Shown here: positions 8,212-16,493 of the stretch, in pieces | Position numbering within the stretch: position 1 is the first letter of the stretch | How the letters are laid out: each line of letters begins with the position of its first letter | Origin: Methanothermobacter thermautotrophicus | GTDB taxonomy: Archaea; Methanobacteriota; Methanobacteria; Methanobacteriales; Methanothermobacteraceae | DNA length: 46,093 bases | Direction of reading: 5' to 3' | Assembly: GCF_014889545.1 (NCBI RefSeq) | Contig: NZ_QKOF01000007.1 | Span: 119,625-165,717, forward strand | Program-made: the position numbers and the translations under genes | The notes under the pieces: generated by a model | The model's database searches: none | Told to the model about the DNA's origin: nothing | What the model saw: the letters and a program-made list of their open reading frames with translations, nothing else

Positions 8212-10965
8212 CTAATCACCTACACCACAGAAGGCCCTGAATACGCATCTGCTGCAGAAGGGGTTCTTCCGGGGTTCGAAGCATTCATCCCTTATCCTCT
8301 CAACGGTTTCAGTTATCCTCTCCTTAACCCGGAAGTCGGGGTCAGGGTCAAAGGATATCCTCATGGAGTCCCGTATAGCATAGGCAGATAGGCGGTCAAA
8401 TCTGTACCTGTCCCTGAGGGCGTATTCATAGGTCCTGAGCTGGTACTCCAGGGCCATCCTCTCAACACCGCCGTGCTCACGGGCCTTGAAGTCGACAAGT
8501 TCAAGTTCACCGTCCCTGGTTCTGATTATCAGGTCTGTCCTTCCCTCTATTATTATATCAGTGTCGGGTATGGAGAAGGGCTCCTCCACCGATACCACCT
8601 CACCTGTATGGTCCCTTGTATCATGATAATAGTTGAGGAGCTCCCTCTCAAGGCGCCTCTTTTTAACATTATCGTCTCTACCCATGGGTATCCAGCACCT
8701 TTCAACGATTTTCCTTATGAGGGCCCCGTTTATATCCTCTGAATTCTTCATGGCAAGGTGGAGCTCCTCCAGGCACCTGTGCAGTATTATCCCGTAGCGC
8801 TGCATGAAGGTCTCAGGGTAGACAAAGCCGTAGTGGTAGATGAGCATGTACCTGAAGGGGCACTCCTCGTAGGTGAAGAGGGCTGAGAAGTTGATCCTGA
8901 GGGGATCCTCACCCCACTCCCTCTCGAGGCATCTGCTGATGGATGTGCATTCACACTCGTAGATGCCGCACCTGTCCCTGAGGTCTGTGATGAACGGTGA
9001 CACCCCCACCTTCCTTGTGTTGATACGGGGTGCTGTTGATATGATGAGGGCGTCCTGGGCCCTTGTCATTGCAACGTAGAAGAGCCTCCGGTCCTCATCA
9101 GGTACCTCGCCGGGTGATAGCAGGAGTTCCCGGGGGATGGGTATTGTGTCCTTACTCCCACGCCTTTTAACAGGGAACCTGCCGTTTATGACCGAGCAGA
9201 TGAAGACAACAGGAAACTCGAGGCCCTTGGCCTGATGCACAGTCATGATCTTCACCGACGCCGGGTCCTCCAGGGATGCCTCGTCGTGGTGGAGGTGGCT
9301 GGGGAGTAGGTAGAGGTACCATAAGATGTCCTGGATCCTTGCTCCTGGCTTTATGGCCTCGTATCTGTCTATAAGTGAGCTTAAATTTGCGAGGTTGAAT
9401 ATCCTGGCCCTGCTCCTGTCACTCCCATCCTCTATGAGCCTCCTGAGGTACCCTGTAACCTCAAGTATCCTGTAGAAGGTCTGGAGCACTGTCAGCGATC
9501 CCTCCCCGACTTCCTGGCGTATCCTGTTGAGGCCCAGGATCTTCTCTGCATCCTCACCGCGTATGCCGATCTCCTCAAGTTCCTCCATTGACGTGAAGTC
9601 TGAGAGCCTGCAGTTCCTGTCAAGGGACTCCATGGCCTCAATGGTTTCACTGGTGAGGCCAAGGAATTCGCCCCTGAACCTGGATATGTTCCACCAGCCA
9701 TTCCACTTACTGAATCTTCCTCCATAGTCCGGCGGGTCCACGTAGGCCAGGAAGTAGAGCATGCTCCTCACCTCATACCTTTTGAGGAAGGAGCCGTCTC
9801 CACGGACTATGTAGGGTATGCCCTCCCTTCGAAGCTCTGCAAGGACCTTATCTGCGTGGTTGCGGACGCTCCTGAAGAGGAGTGCGACGTAGCCGTATTC
9901 AGGTATCTTGCCAGAGGATTTCAGTTTCTTTATCAGTGATACTATGTTCCTGGCCTCTGAGTTAACGTCGCGACTCTTCAGTATAACGACGTCAGTCCCG
10001 CCGTCCCTTACAGGTTTTATGGTCTTCTCGTAGTGCCTCTCTCCCCTCATGAAGCTGTCTGCAGTCAGGACTATCCCTGCCCTTGACCTGAAGTTGTCCT
10101 CAAGTGTGACGACCTCTGCCCCGTATTCGTCGCGGAACCTTATGAAGTTCTCTGGTGTGGCCCCCCTGAAGCCGTAGATGCTCTGGTCCTCATCCCCAAC
10201 GACGCAGATGCTGGAGTTCTTCCCGGCTATTTTCCTGAATATCATCTCCTGTATCGGGCCTGTATCCTGGTACTCGTCGATCATTATGTACCTGTACCTG
10301 TCCCTCACGGATTGGAGGACCCTTTCGCTGGAGTTCAGGAGGATGTAGACCTCCTTTTCAAGGCCAGGGAAGTCTATCTTCTTCTGCTCCCTGAGGAGTT
10401 CAAGGTAGCGACCGTAGCACTCTGCGATGCCCTGGTATTCCTTTCTGTCAGGGTACTCCCTCCTGAGGGCCTCCCTGAGCTCCCCTGGTTCAATGCAGTT
10501 TTCGGTGCATCTGTTGAAGAATTCCATGGCCCTGTGCACCTCACCCATCCTCATGTAGCGGTTCAGTCCTATTTTATAGAACACCGTTCTGAGGAACATG
10601 AGCTGGGATTCCTCGTCGAGTATCTCAAATCCCGCCCCGAATTCGTGTTCCTCGGGGTGGTCCCTCAGCGCCTTGCTGCAGAATGAGTGTATGGTGGATA
10701 TCTGCATGAGCTCGGCGTCCAGTCCAACACATTTTATGAGCCTCGCCTTCAGTTCACCGGCTGCCTTCTCTGTGAAGGTTATGACGAGTATGTTCTCTGG
10801 ACTCACACCCCTCCTCTTGACGAGGTATGCGACCCTCTCAACAAGTACACGGGTCTTACCTGCCCCTGGACCTGCCACAACCACCAGCGGCCCCTCAGTC
10901 TTCTTAACAGCCCTCTTCTGCTTCTCTGTGCATGCCTCGTCCTTGGTGCAGAGTGATCTTGTCAT
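8212..10965 (-). CDS. UvrD/AddA-like superfamily 1 helicase fused to an AddB/Cas4-like Fe-S nuclease
   Basis: A 917-residue single-chain helicase-nuclease. Helicase motifs in order: Walker A GPGAGKTRVL (about residue 33), MIDEYQDT (about 228), GDEDQSIYGFRGA (about 255), VHQAKGLEFPVVF (about 577) and YVAMTRAQDAL (about 631). The C-terminal third is a PD-(D/E)XK nuclease: IEGRTDLIIR and ELVDFK (about 823). Cys in YEECPFRYM (about 705) together with C904, C907 and C913 match the four-Cys iron-sulphur 'staple' of AddB and Cas4 nucleases. The family processes DNA ends or blocks re-annealing during repair. Start ATG 10965 follows AGGGG. It is the first gene of an operon with the YkvA gene, and a second version lies at the right end of the window. 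Confidence 0.92.
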   Translation of the reverse strand: MTRSLCTKDEACTEKQKRAVKKTEGPLVVVAGPGAGKTRVLVERVAYLVKRRGVSPENILVITFTEKAAGELKARLIKCVGLDAELMQISTIHSFCSKALRDHPEEHEFGAGFEILDEESQLMFLRTVFYKIGLNRYMRMGEVHRAMEFFNRCTENCIEPGELREALRREYPDRKEYQGIAECYGRYLELLREQKKIDFPGLEKEVYILLNSSERVLQSVRDRYRYIMIDEYQDTGPIQEMIFRKIAGKNSSICVVGDEDQSIYGFRGATPENFIRFRDEYGAEVVTLEDNFRSRAGIVLTADSFMRGERHYEKTIKPVRDGGTDVVILKSRDVNSEARNIVSLIKKLKSSGKIPEYGYVALLFRSVRNHADKVLAELRREGIPYIVRGDGSFLKRYEVRSMLYFLAYVDPPDYGGRFSKWNGWWNISRFRGEFLGLTSETIEAMESLDRNCRLSDFTSMEELEEIGIRGEDAEKILGLNRIRQEVGEGSLTVLQTFYRILEVTGYLRRLIEDGSDRSRARIFNLANLSSLIDRYEAIKPGARIQDILWYLYLLPSHLHHDEASLEDPASVKIMTVHQAKGLEFPVVFICSVINGRFPVKRRGSKDTIPIPRELLLSPGEVPDEDRRLFYVAMTRAQDALIISTAPRINTRKVGVSPFITDLRDRCGIYECECTSISRCLEREWGEDPLRINFSALFTYEECPFRYMLIYHYGFVYPETFMQRYGIILHRCLEELHLAMKNSEDINGALIRKIVERCWIPMGRDDNVKKRRLERELLNYYHDTRDHTGEVVSVEEPFSIPDTDIIIEGRTDLIIRTRDGELELVDFKAREHGGVERMALEYQLRTYEYALRDRYRFDRLSAYAIRDSMRISFDPDPDFRVKERITETVERIRDECFEPRKNPFCSRCVFRAFCGVGD

Positions 10966-11412
10966 GGTGAACCCCTGATGATATCACTGATCCTAGATTG
11001 GGCTCCTGTGAATATTAATGTTTTGTTCATGGGGTGTGATAGCTCTGATGATGCTGTTAAGCTAGGGATTTTTGCTGTGAATAGTGTTCTGTTTCCAGGG
11101 TGTGTCGCGGCTGTAATGCCCTTCACTCCTTGTCCACTTGGGCCATGATTTCCGTTGTGATGGCGGACCTCCTCTGCAGAGTGGATACTCAGGGGACCTC
11201 AATCTATTCATGATGTCTGCCCCGGTGACATGAAACCACTGCCCGGGAATGGTTCAACTGCAGTGGGGGGGGGCTGAAATATTTTCATTAATATAGCATG
11301 AAGATGGGGAGTGTAGCATTTTATCCTGCATGATACATATAATATCTACAGGTGATATTATGGGCAGTTACATGGGGGAGGGGTTGAAAATTCAGGTAAC
11401 GGGGGTGATTTG
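10966..11412. promoter_or_regulatory. Divergent intergenic region between the helicase and the TPP enzyme
   Basis: This 447-base gap holds a TATA-like CATTAATATTC for the helicase at about 11015-11025 (minus strand). For the TPP enzyme there are several candidate TATA boxes on the plus strand, the best being ACATATAATAT at 11335-11345. A nine-G run lies at 11265-11273. A 17-codon open frame with a ribosome site occupies 11360-11413 and overlaps the enzyme start (separate entry). The middle part, about 11050-11280, shows no gene or RNA that I can identify. Confidence 0.4.
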
Positions 11413-11413
11413 A
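11360..11413 (+). other. 17-codon upstream ORF overlapping the TPP enzyme start
   Basis: ATG 11360, preceded by GGTGAT, opens a short frame (MGSYMGEGLKIQVTGVI) whose TGA shares its last base with the ATG of the rubredoxin-TPP gene at 11413. It could be a leader peptide that couples translation. The nearest TATA box (about 11335-11345) would start transcription at about 11364, inside this frame, so it matters only if a more upstream promoter is used. Confidence 0.3.
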
Positions 11414-13157
11414 TGGCTGACTTCAGGTGCACAGTATGCAACTACATATTCATGAGAAGACTGAGGGTGAATTTGAGTCCCTCCCTGATTACTGGCGGTG
11501 CCCTGTCTGTAATGCTCCACGCAGCGCCTTTGTGAGGGTTTCATCCGCCAGGGAGGAGGGTGGAAGGACGGTATCCGATGTATTCATCTCCCAGCTTGCA
11601 GCATGGGGTGTTAGATACGTCTTCGGCATCCCGGGCACATCCACCCTGGGACTTGTTGATGCCCTCAGAAGGAACCATGAGATAAGGTACATACAGGTGC
11701 GCCATGAGGCTGCAGCGGCCTTCATGGCCTCCAGCTACGGCAAACTGACGGGTCAACCCGCGGTCTGCATGGCTGTTGCCGGTCCCGGAGCATCGAACCT
11801 CATAACGGGGCTCCTTGACGCGGCCCTCGACCGGGCGCCTGTCCTTGCAGTCACAGGGCAGGTCGAGACCTACAGGATGGGTGCAGGTGCAACCCAGGAG
11901 ATAGACCAGCACAGCCTCTTCGAGTCTTTCTCAGTCTACAACATGACCCTTGTCAGCCCTGAGGAGACGGCGGAGATTGCGAGGGAGGCCTTGAAGCACG
12001 CCATCCTTGAGCGGGGTGTTTCACATGTTGAAGTCCCGAGGGATGTTCAGAGCATGGAGTGCACCGCCATGGTGAAACCACTGAGGGGTATGATATCAGG
12101 GACTGCAGTCACAGTAACGGAGCATCAGCTGAGGGCTGCAGCTGATCTGATAAACAGGGCAGAGCGGCCCGTGATAATAGCGGGCTTCGGTGCCCTGGAA
12201 GCGGCTGACAGTGTTGTTGAACTTGCAGAGAGGATTGGGGCAGTCATCGTATCCACCTTCAGGGCTAAGGGTGTTGTTGATAATGACCACCCCCTCTACA
12301 TGGGCTGTCATGGTAGTCTGGGCTCAGCTGCTGCGGCTGAGGCTGTGGGAAAATCTGATCTCCTCGTGGTTATCGGGTCATCCTTCTCTGACCTCACACA
12401 GATCCCTGCGGGGAGGATCCTCCAGATCGATATTGACCCCCTCATGATTGCAAGGCGACACCCGGTTGAGCAGGGACTCACAGGAAGGTCCTCCCTGATA
12501 GTACCCCGGCTTCTCTCAATGGTGGAGGATAGAGAAAGGGATCCCTACCTGGCAGAACTTGAGGAACTTAAGGGCAGATGGCTGAAGCTTATTGAATCAG
12601 AGGCGGATCCCTCACTGAGGCCCATCAGGCCCCAGTACATCATATCAGTCCTGAACAGGGAACTGGATGATGATGCCATCATAACCCTTGATGTAGGTGA
12701 GAACTGCTGGTGGTTCGGCCGGAACTTCCAGATGAAGAGCACCCAGAGACTTCTCTTCTCGGGTTACCTGGGCTCCATGGGCTTCGGTCTTCCTGCGGCC
12801 ATCGCAGCCCAGCTTGAATTCCCGGATAGACAGGTTGTGTGTATCAGCGGTGACGGTGGCTTTTCGATGGTGATGGCCGATTTCCTCACAGCCGTGAAGT
12901 ACGGGCTCCCTGTGAGGGTCTTCATAATGAACAACAGGAACCTTGCAATGATAATGCAGGAGCAGCGTGTTGAGGGATTCCCGGTGTGGCAGACAGAGCT
13001 CCAGGAGTGTGACTTTGCAGGGTTTGCAGAGAACTGCGGGGGCAGGGGCCTCAGGGTGGATGATCCAGGTGAACTGGAGGACACTGTGAGTGAAGCCCTG
13101 AGAACTGATGGTCCCGTGGTTGTGGATATTGAAACGGATCCACGGCGCTTCATCTGA
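11413..13157 (+). pseudogene. Rubredoxin-domain fused thiamine-pyrophosphate enzyme (acetolactate synthase/pyruvate oxidase-like), frameshifted in the rubredoxin part
   Basis: The main frame, open from 11427, encodes a complete TPP enzyme: VFGIPGTSTLGLVDAL and the catalytic Glu in QVRHEAAAAFMAS; a central FAD/nucleotide-type domain (PVIIAGFGALE); and the TPP-binding motif GDGGFSMVMADFL to MNNRN. Just before it the frame reads SLPDYWRCPVCNAPRSAF, the second half of a rubredoxin. The first half lies in another frame from ATG 11413 (GGTGAT upstream): MADFRCTVCNYIF. One extra base after 11451 (TTC GAT GAG) joins them into a compact Fe(Cys)4 domain with C6, C9, C30 and C33. Rubredoxins carry single electrons, so the fusion suggests an oxidative rather than purely carboligating reaction; the substrate is unknown. 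The frameshift may be a sequencing error, since the rest is well kept. Confidence 0.85.
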
Positions 13158-13173
13158 GCCTCTGATAGGCAGA

Positions 13174-14217
13174 TCACCTGATTATATGAACTGCAGAGGC
13201 CTTGAACTCGATCCAGACACTGGACCCTGTGGTTATCCCCATATCATGGAGGGACTTCCTTGTCATGTGGACAGTCAGGGTTTCACCGCCACAGAGAACC
13301 TCAAGCTGCTGCAGTGAACCGGAGTCGCGCACAGCCACCACACGGCCCCTCAACTGGTTCAGGGCGCTTGAATCAGTCCGCTGCCAGGAAACAGTAATAT
13401 CCTCCGGCCTTATGGTGGCTGAAACATCCCCTCTAGCCTTCTCTGATGAGTAAATGCTTATACCGTCGCAGTTGATGATGGATATTCCGTCACCAGTGAC
13501 ACGGGCCCTCCCACTGAGTATGTTCCTTGCACCGACAAACTCCGCCACGAACCTGCTTGCTGGTTTTGTGAATATCTCCCTGGGGCTTCCTGTCTGGAGG
13601 ATGGAGTGGTTGAGGATAGCAATCCTGTCTGCAAGCTTCTGTCCCTGGAGCAGGTCATGGGTCGTGAATATCACTGTAACATCCAGCCCAGATATGACTT
13701 CCTCCATCCGGGACCTTGAGATGGGGTCCAGGCTGGATGTTGCCTCATCGAGAAGCACCACCTCTGGCCGGTTTATGAGTACCTGGGCCAGGGCCAGGCG
13801 CTGGCGCTCGCCACCGGAGAGTTCATGGGTCTTCCTGTACTCATAGCCCTCAAGGCCCACCAGCTCCAGGACCTCCTTCACCTCCGACTCATTGGGCCTC
13901 TCACCCCTCACGCCAGGACCGTAGAGGATACTCCCGGTCACGGTGCCCCTGAATACGGGGGTGTTCTGGAACACCATACCCATCCTCCTACGGACCTCCA
14001 GGGGTTTCAGGTTATCCACGTTCTCTCCATGGAAGAGGATTTCACCCGCATCCGGTCTCTCGAGGAGGTCCATTATCCGGAGGAGGGTGGATTTACCGGC
14101 TCCTGTTGGCCCTATGATGCCCAGGGTCTCACCCTCCCGCACCTTAAGGTTAACGTCCTCCAGGACCTTAAGGTCCCCGTAGCTCTTTCCTATCCCTGAA
14201 AGTTCAATTACGTTCAT
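13174..14217 (-). CDS. tupC: Tungstate ABC transporter ATP-binding protein
   Basis: The ATPase of a TupABC importer, 347 residues. The N-terminal ABC domain has Walker A GPTGAGKST, signature LSGGERQRLALAQ, Walker B VVLLDEATSSLD and the switch His in FTTHD. A C-terminal regulatory domain of about 120 residues (SGRARVTGDGISIINCDG to the end) resembles the oxyanion-sensing TOBE/MOP-like domain of molybdate and tungstate ATPases. ATG 14217 follows GGTGATT; ATG 14238, in the same frame and overlapping the tupB stop, is possible but its GGAG is too close. It is the last gene of tupA-tupB-tupC and ends convergent with the TPP enzyme. Tungsten is needed for formylmethanofuran dehydrogenase in these methanogens. 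Confidence 0.85.
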   Translation of the reverse strand: MNVIELSGIGKSYGDLKVLEDVNLKVREGETLGIIGPTGAGKSTLLRIMDLLERPDAGEILFHGENVDNLKPLEVRRRMGMVFQNTPVFRGTVTGSILYGPGVRGERPNESEVKEVLELVGLEGYEYRKTHELSGGERQRLALAQVLINRPEVVLLDEATSSLDPISRSRMEEVISGLDVTVIFTTHDLLQGQKLADRIAILNHSILQTGSPREIFTKPASRFVAEFVGARNILSGRARVTGDGISIINCDGISIYSSEKARGDVSATIRPEDITVSWQRTDSSALNQLRGRVVAVRDSGSLQQLEVLCGGETLTVHMTRKSLHDMGITTGSSVWIEFKASAVHIIR

Positions 14218-14234
14218 AAGAATCACCCAGGCAT

Positions 14235-14921
14235 TCATTTCTCCTGGAAGTGGTTGAGGGCGGTGTTAACCATGAGGGAGATCAGGAGGAGTATTATTCC
14301 AAGGGCTATTGAGAGTTCAAGGTTGCCCTTCGATGTTTCAAGGGATATGGCCGTTGTTATGACCCTCGTGAATCCCCTTATGTTTCCACCGAGCATTATG
14401 GCCACACCCACCTCTGATATGGCCCTGCCGAAGCCCAGGATGATGGCGGCCATGACCGCGTACCTTGCCTCGGCGATGACCTTCATCATAACCTGGTACT
14501 CTGTGGCCCCCAGTGACCTTGCAAGGTCCCTGAGCTCCGGCTTAACACCCCTGAGGGCTGTGAGGCTGAATCCTGTTACGAGGGGCAGTATCAGTATACT
14601 CTGGCCCAGTATCATCCCTGCGGGTGTGAAGAGGAGGTTGAATGACCCCAGGGGGCCTGAGCGTGATATGAGGAGGAAGACGAAGAGGCCCACGAGGACC
14701 GTGGGGATGCTGTAGAGTGTCTGTATGATGTTCATGATGAACCGCTTACCCCTGAATTCCCTCGAGTCAATTGCTGCTGCTGCTGGCACTGCCACCAGAG
14801 CTGCCATGATGGTTGATGATAGTGAGATCATCAGCGTACGTAGGGTTATATCAATGAGTTCAGGGTCAAGTGATGCCATGAGGTCAAGTGCCCTTATGAA
14901 GCCTGCTATTATCTCATTCAA
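14235..14921 (-). CDS. tupB: Tungstate ABC transporter permease
   Basis: A 228-residue permease with about five or six membrane helices. It carries the EAA-type loop that contacts the ATPase (DLARSLGATEYQVMMKVIAEA) and ends with GRAISEVGVAIMLGGN, typical of TupB/ModB-like proteins. The start is TTG 14921 with GGGGG about nine bases upstream; there is no better ATG. The stop overlaps an in-frame ATG of tupC. It lies 169 bases downstream of tupA, and that gap holds a T tract and a direct repeat. The transporter is assigned to tungstate from the binding protein. Confidence 0.88.
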   Translation of the reverse strand: MNEIIAGFIRALDLMASLDPELIDITLRTLMISLSSTIMAALVAVPAAAAIDSREFRGKRFIMNIIQTLYSIPTVLVGLFVFLLISRSGPLGSFNLLFTPAGMILGQSILILPLVTGFSLTALRGVKPELRDLARSLGATEYQVMMKVIAEARYAVMAAIILGFGRAISEVGVAIMLGGNIRGFTRVITTAISLETSKGNLELSIALGIILLLISLMVNTALNHFQEK

Positions 14922-14932
14922 GTTCCGGGTCC

Positions 14933-15035
14933 CCCTTCAGCCTGCTGCTTTCATGGTTATTTCTTTAGTTAGACGAGTATCATGTTCTTTTTGATTATTC
15001 TGCCCTTCAGCCTGCTTTCATGGTTATTTCTTTAG
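14933..15035. repeat. Imperfect 33/36-bp direct repeat between tupA and tupB
   Basis: A block beginning CCCTTCAGCCTGCT and ending TTATTTCTTTAG occurs at 14933-14968 (36 bases) and 15003-15035 (33 bases); the copies differ only by one extra GCT. The period is about 70 bases. The copy nearer tupB includes part of its ribosome site, so the repeat looks like a duplication of the tupB leader. Confidence 0.85.
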
Positions 15036-15059
15036 ATGACTGGATATGCCTAACGGTGC

Positions 15060-15066
15060 AAAAAAA
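15060..15066 (-). terminator. T7 tract between tupA and tupB
   Basis: Seven consecutive T on the minus strand about 25 bases past the tupA stop. It may end most transcripts after tupA, so that the binding protein is made in excess over the permease and ATPase, as is usual for such importers. Confidence 0.5.
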
Positions 15067-15090
15067 GGTTAAGATTATTTATTTCATGGT

Positions 15091-15969
15091 TCATCCGGGT
15101 TCATAGCCTCCCGTGATGACCATGAAGAGTGGCTGGCCGTATTTATCCTTCCCGTAATCTGCTATGAGCCTCTGGCATTCCTCGCTCATGAGGAAGTTGA
15201 TGAATTTCTCTGCGGCGTCAGTGTTTACACCCTTCACCTTTGACGGGTTGAGGGGTATTGCTGAGTATACGTTGAGCAGTGATCTGTCCTCTGTCAGGTA
15301 GGCCACAAGGTCTGTTCTGTTCCTGTAGGAGAGGTATGTCCCTGAATCTGTGAGTGTGTAGGCATCTTTCTCATCTGCGACCCTCAGGGTGTCCCCCATT
15401 CCACTCCCGGTCTCAATGTACCATGCTGATCCATTGACGGTGGCGTTGTAGTCGGTTACCTTCTTCCAGATACTTATCTCCCTTGAATTTGTGCCTGAGT
15501 TATCGCCCCTTGACACGAATTTGACCCTCCTGGGGTTCTTCTCTGCTCCCTCAAGTATCTTACTGAAGGCGTCCTCTCCTGTTTTTGCATTTTTAATGCC
15601 TGCCGGGTCATCAGCTGGCCCCACGATGTAGAAGTAATTGTAGGCGAAGGGGTATCTCTTCACGCCATAGCCCTCATTTATGAATTTCTCCTCCCTTTCT
15701 TTATCGTGGACAATCACAAGGTCGGCGTCGCCCCTTTTCCCGCGCTCGAGGGCTATGCCGGTTCCACCTGAAACTATCTGCACATCGATGCCGGGGTATT
15801 TCCTCTCGAAGGCTGCCTCAACATCCTCAAGGAGGCCGGTGTCCTCGAGGCTTGTTGTTGTGGATATTCTGAGTATTTCTCTATCTCCATTACCTGATAT
15901 TGCGTAAAATCCTATTCCTAAGAGGATTACAGCTGCTACGGCTGCCAGTGCAACGTATTTCCTGTCCAT
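15091..15969 (-). CDS. tupA: Tungstate-binding protein of the TupABC importer
   Basis: An exported substrate-binding protein of 292 residues. The N-terminus (MDRKYVALAAVAAVILLGIG) is a signal sequence or membrane anchor with no lipobox Cys. The mature part begins ILRISTTTSLEDTGLLEDV, the TTTS-x-x-DTGLL motif of TupA oxyanion-binding proteins, then GTGIALERGKRGDADLVIVH, and SRGDNSGTNSREISIWK, also characteristic. ATG 15969 is chosen because GGAGG lies nine bases upstream and the signal sequence starts there; the frame extends to 16023 without a ribosome site. The assignment to tungstate rather than another oxyanion rests on the family motif. Confidence 0.9.
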   Translation of the reverse strand: MDRKYVALAAVAAVILLGIGFYAISGNGDREILRISTTTSLEDTGLLEDVEAAFERKYPGIDVQIVSGGTGIALERGKRGDADLVIVHDKEREEKFINEGYGVKRYPFAYNYFYIVGPADDPAGIKNAKTGEDAFSKILEGAEKNPRRVKFVSRGDNSGTNSREISIWKKVTDYNATVNGSAWYIETGSGMGDTLRVADEKDAYTLTDSGTYLSYRNRTDLVAYLTEDRSLLNVYSAIPLNPSKVKGVNTDAAEKFINFLMSEECQRLIADYGKDKYGQPLFMVITGGYEPG

Positions 15970-15999
15970 GGTTTTTAACCTCCATAACTCAGGAAAACT

Positions 16000-16027
16000 A
16001 TATCGACATGAACATATATACATATCG
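16000..16027 (-). promoter_or_regulatory. tupA promoter with flanking ATATCG repeats
   Basis: A TATATATG box (about 16012-16021, minus strand) predicts a start near 15992, before the GGAGG of tupA. The hexamer ATATCG (plus-strand reading) occurs at 16000-16005 and 16022-16027, exactly 22 bases apart, on both sides of the TATA box. This could be the binding site of a tungsten- or molybdenum-responsive repressor. Confidence 0.45.
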
Positions 16028-16101
16028 GTTCTGTGAAGGAATCAACATGAATCATTCTGAAAAATAAAGAAGGGCTGCTCTGAGGAAGTTATTCCCAAAG
16101 T

Positions 16102-16374
16102 CTACTTCTTGTACTTCTTCTCAAACCTTCTCCAGGACTTTGCAATGTATGGTTCACACCTTTCAAGCTCGGTCAGGAGACACGCCCGTATCGTATCGCT
16201 CTTTATCTCCTCCTCAGCCTCTATCTTCTTCTTGACGGTCTCATAGACCCTCTCGATGATCTCCCTCTTCTCCTCCGGGCTGTAACCTGCATCAATGGCT
16301 GCCTTCTCCAGTGATGCCCTTATCTTGGATGGCTCATAGGGCTCCCTGAAACCCCTCCTCTTTAGCACCTTCAT
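16102..16374 (-). CDS. Stand-alone ATP-cone domain protein
   Basis: A 90-residue protein that is little more than an ATP-cone: VLKRRGFREPYEPSKIRASLEKAAIDAGY, with the conserved K-R-x-G and the F-x-x-K-I positions, followed by a helical part (IIERVYETVKKKIE) and SDTIRACLLTELE. ATP-cones bind ATP/dATP and regulate ribonucleotide reductase or act in NrdR-like regulators. No catalytic or zinc-finger part is attached. Start ATG 16374 follows GGGTGATACC. The gene sits alone between the tup operon and a divergent pseudogene, so its partner is unclear. Confidence 0.8.
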   Translation of the reverse strand: MKVLKRRGFREPYEPSKIRASLEKAAIDAGYSPEEKREIIERVYETVKKKIEAEEEIKSDTIRACLLTELERCEPYIAKSWRRFEKKYKK

Positions 16375-16388
16375 GGTATCACCCTTTA

Positions 16389-16402
16389 ATGTGAATTATA
16401 TA
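16389..16402. promoter_or_regulatory. Shared AT-rich promoter region
   Basis: GAATTATATATG (about 16391-16402) reads as a TATA box on both strands. On the minus strand it would serve the ATP-cone gene (ATG 16374). On the plus strand it lies about 95 bases before the P-type ATPase remnant. Confidence 0.35.
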
Positions 16403-16493
16403 TGTTCTCAATAAATGTATTTTTCTGGTGGATAGTAGAACAAACTCATAAAGATTATCCACAACAGAAAACATACATGTAAATGGTGTCGAA

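Noticed and set aside
11265-11273. Run of nine G in the intergenic region
   Set aside because: Could be a phase-variable tract, but it lies outside any coding frame and away from the likely promoters; no function can be supported.
11541-11912. Minus-strand frame of 123 residues inside the TPP enzyme
   Set aside because: Overlaps well-conserved TPP motifs on the other strand and shows no domain.
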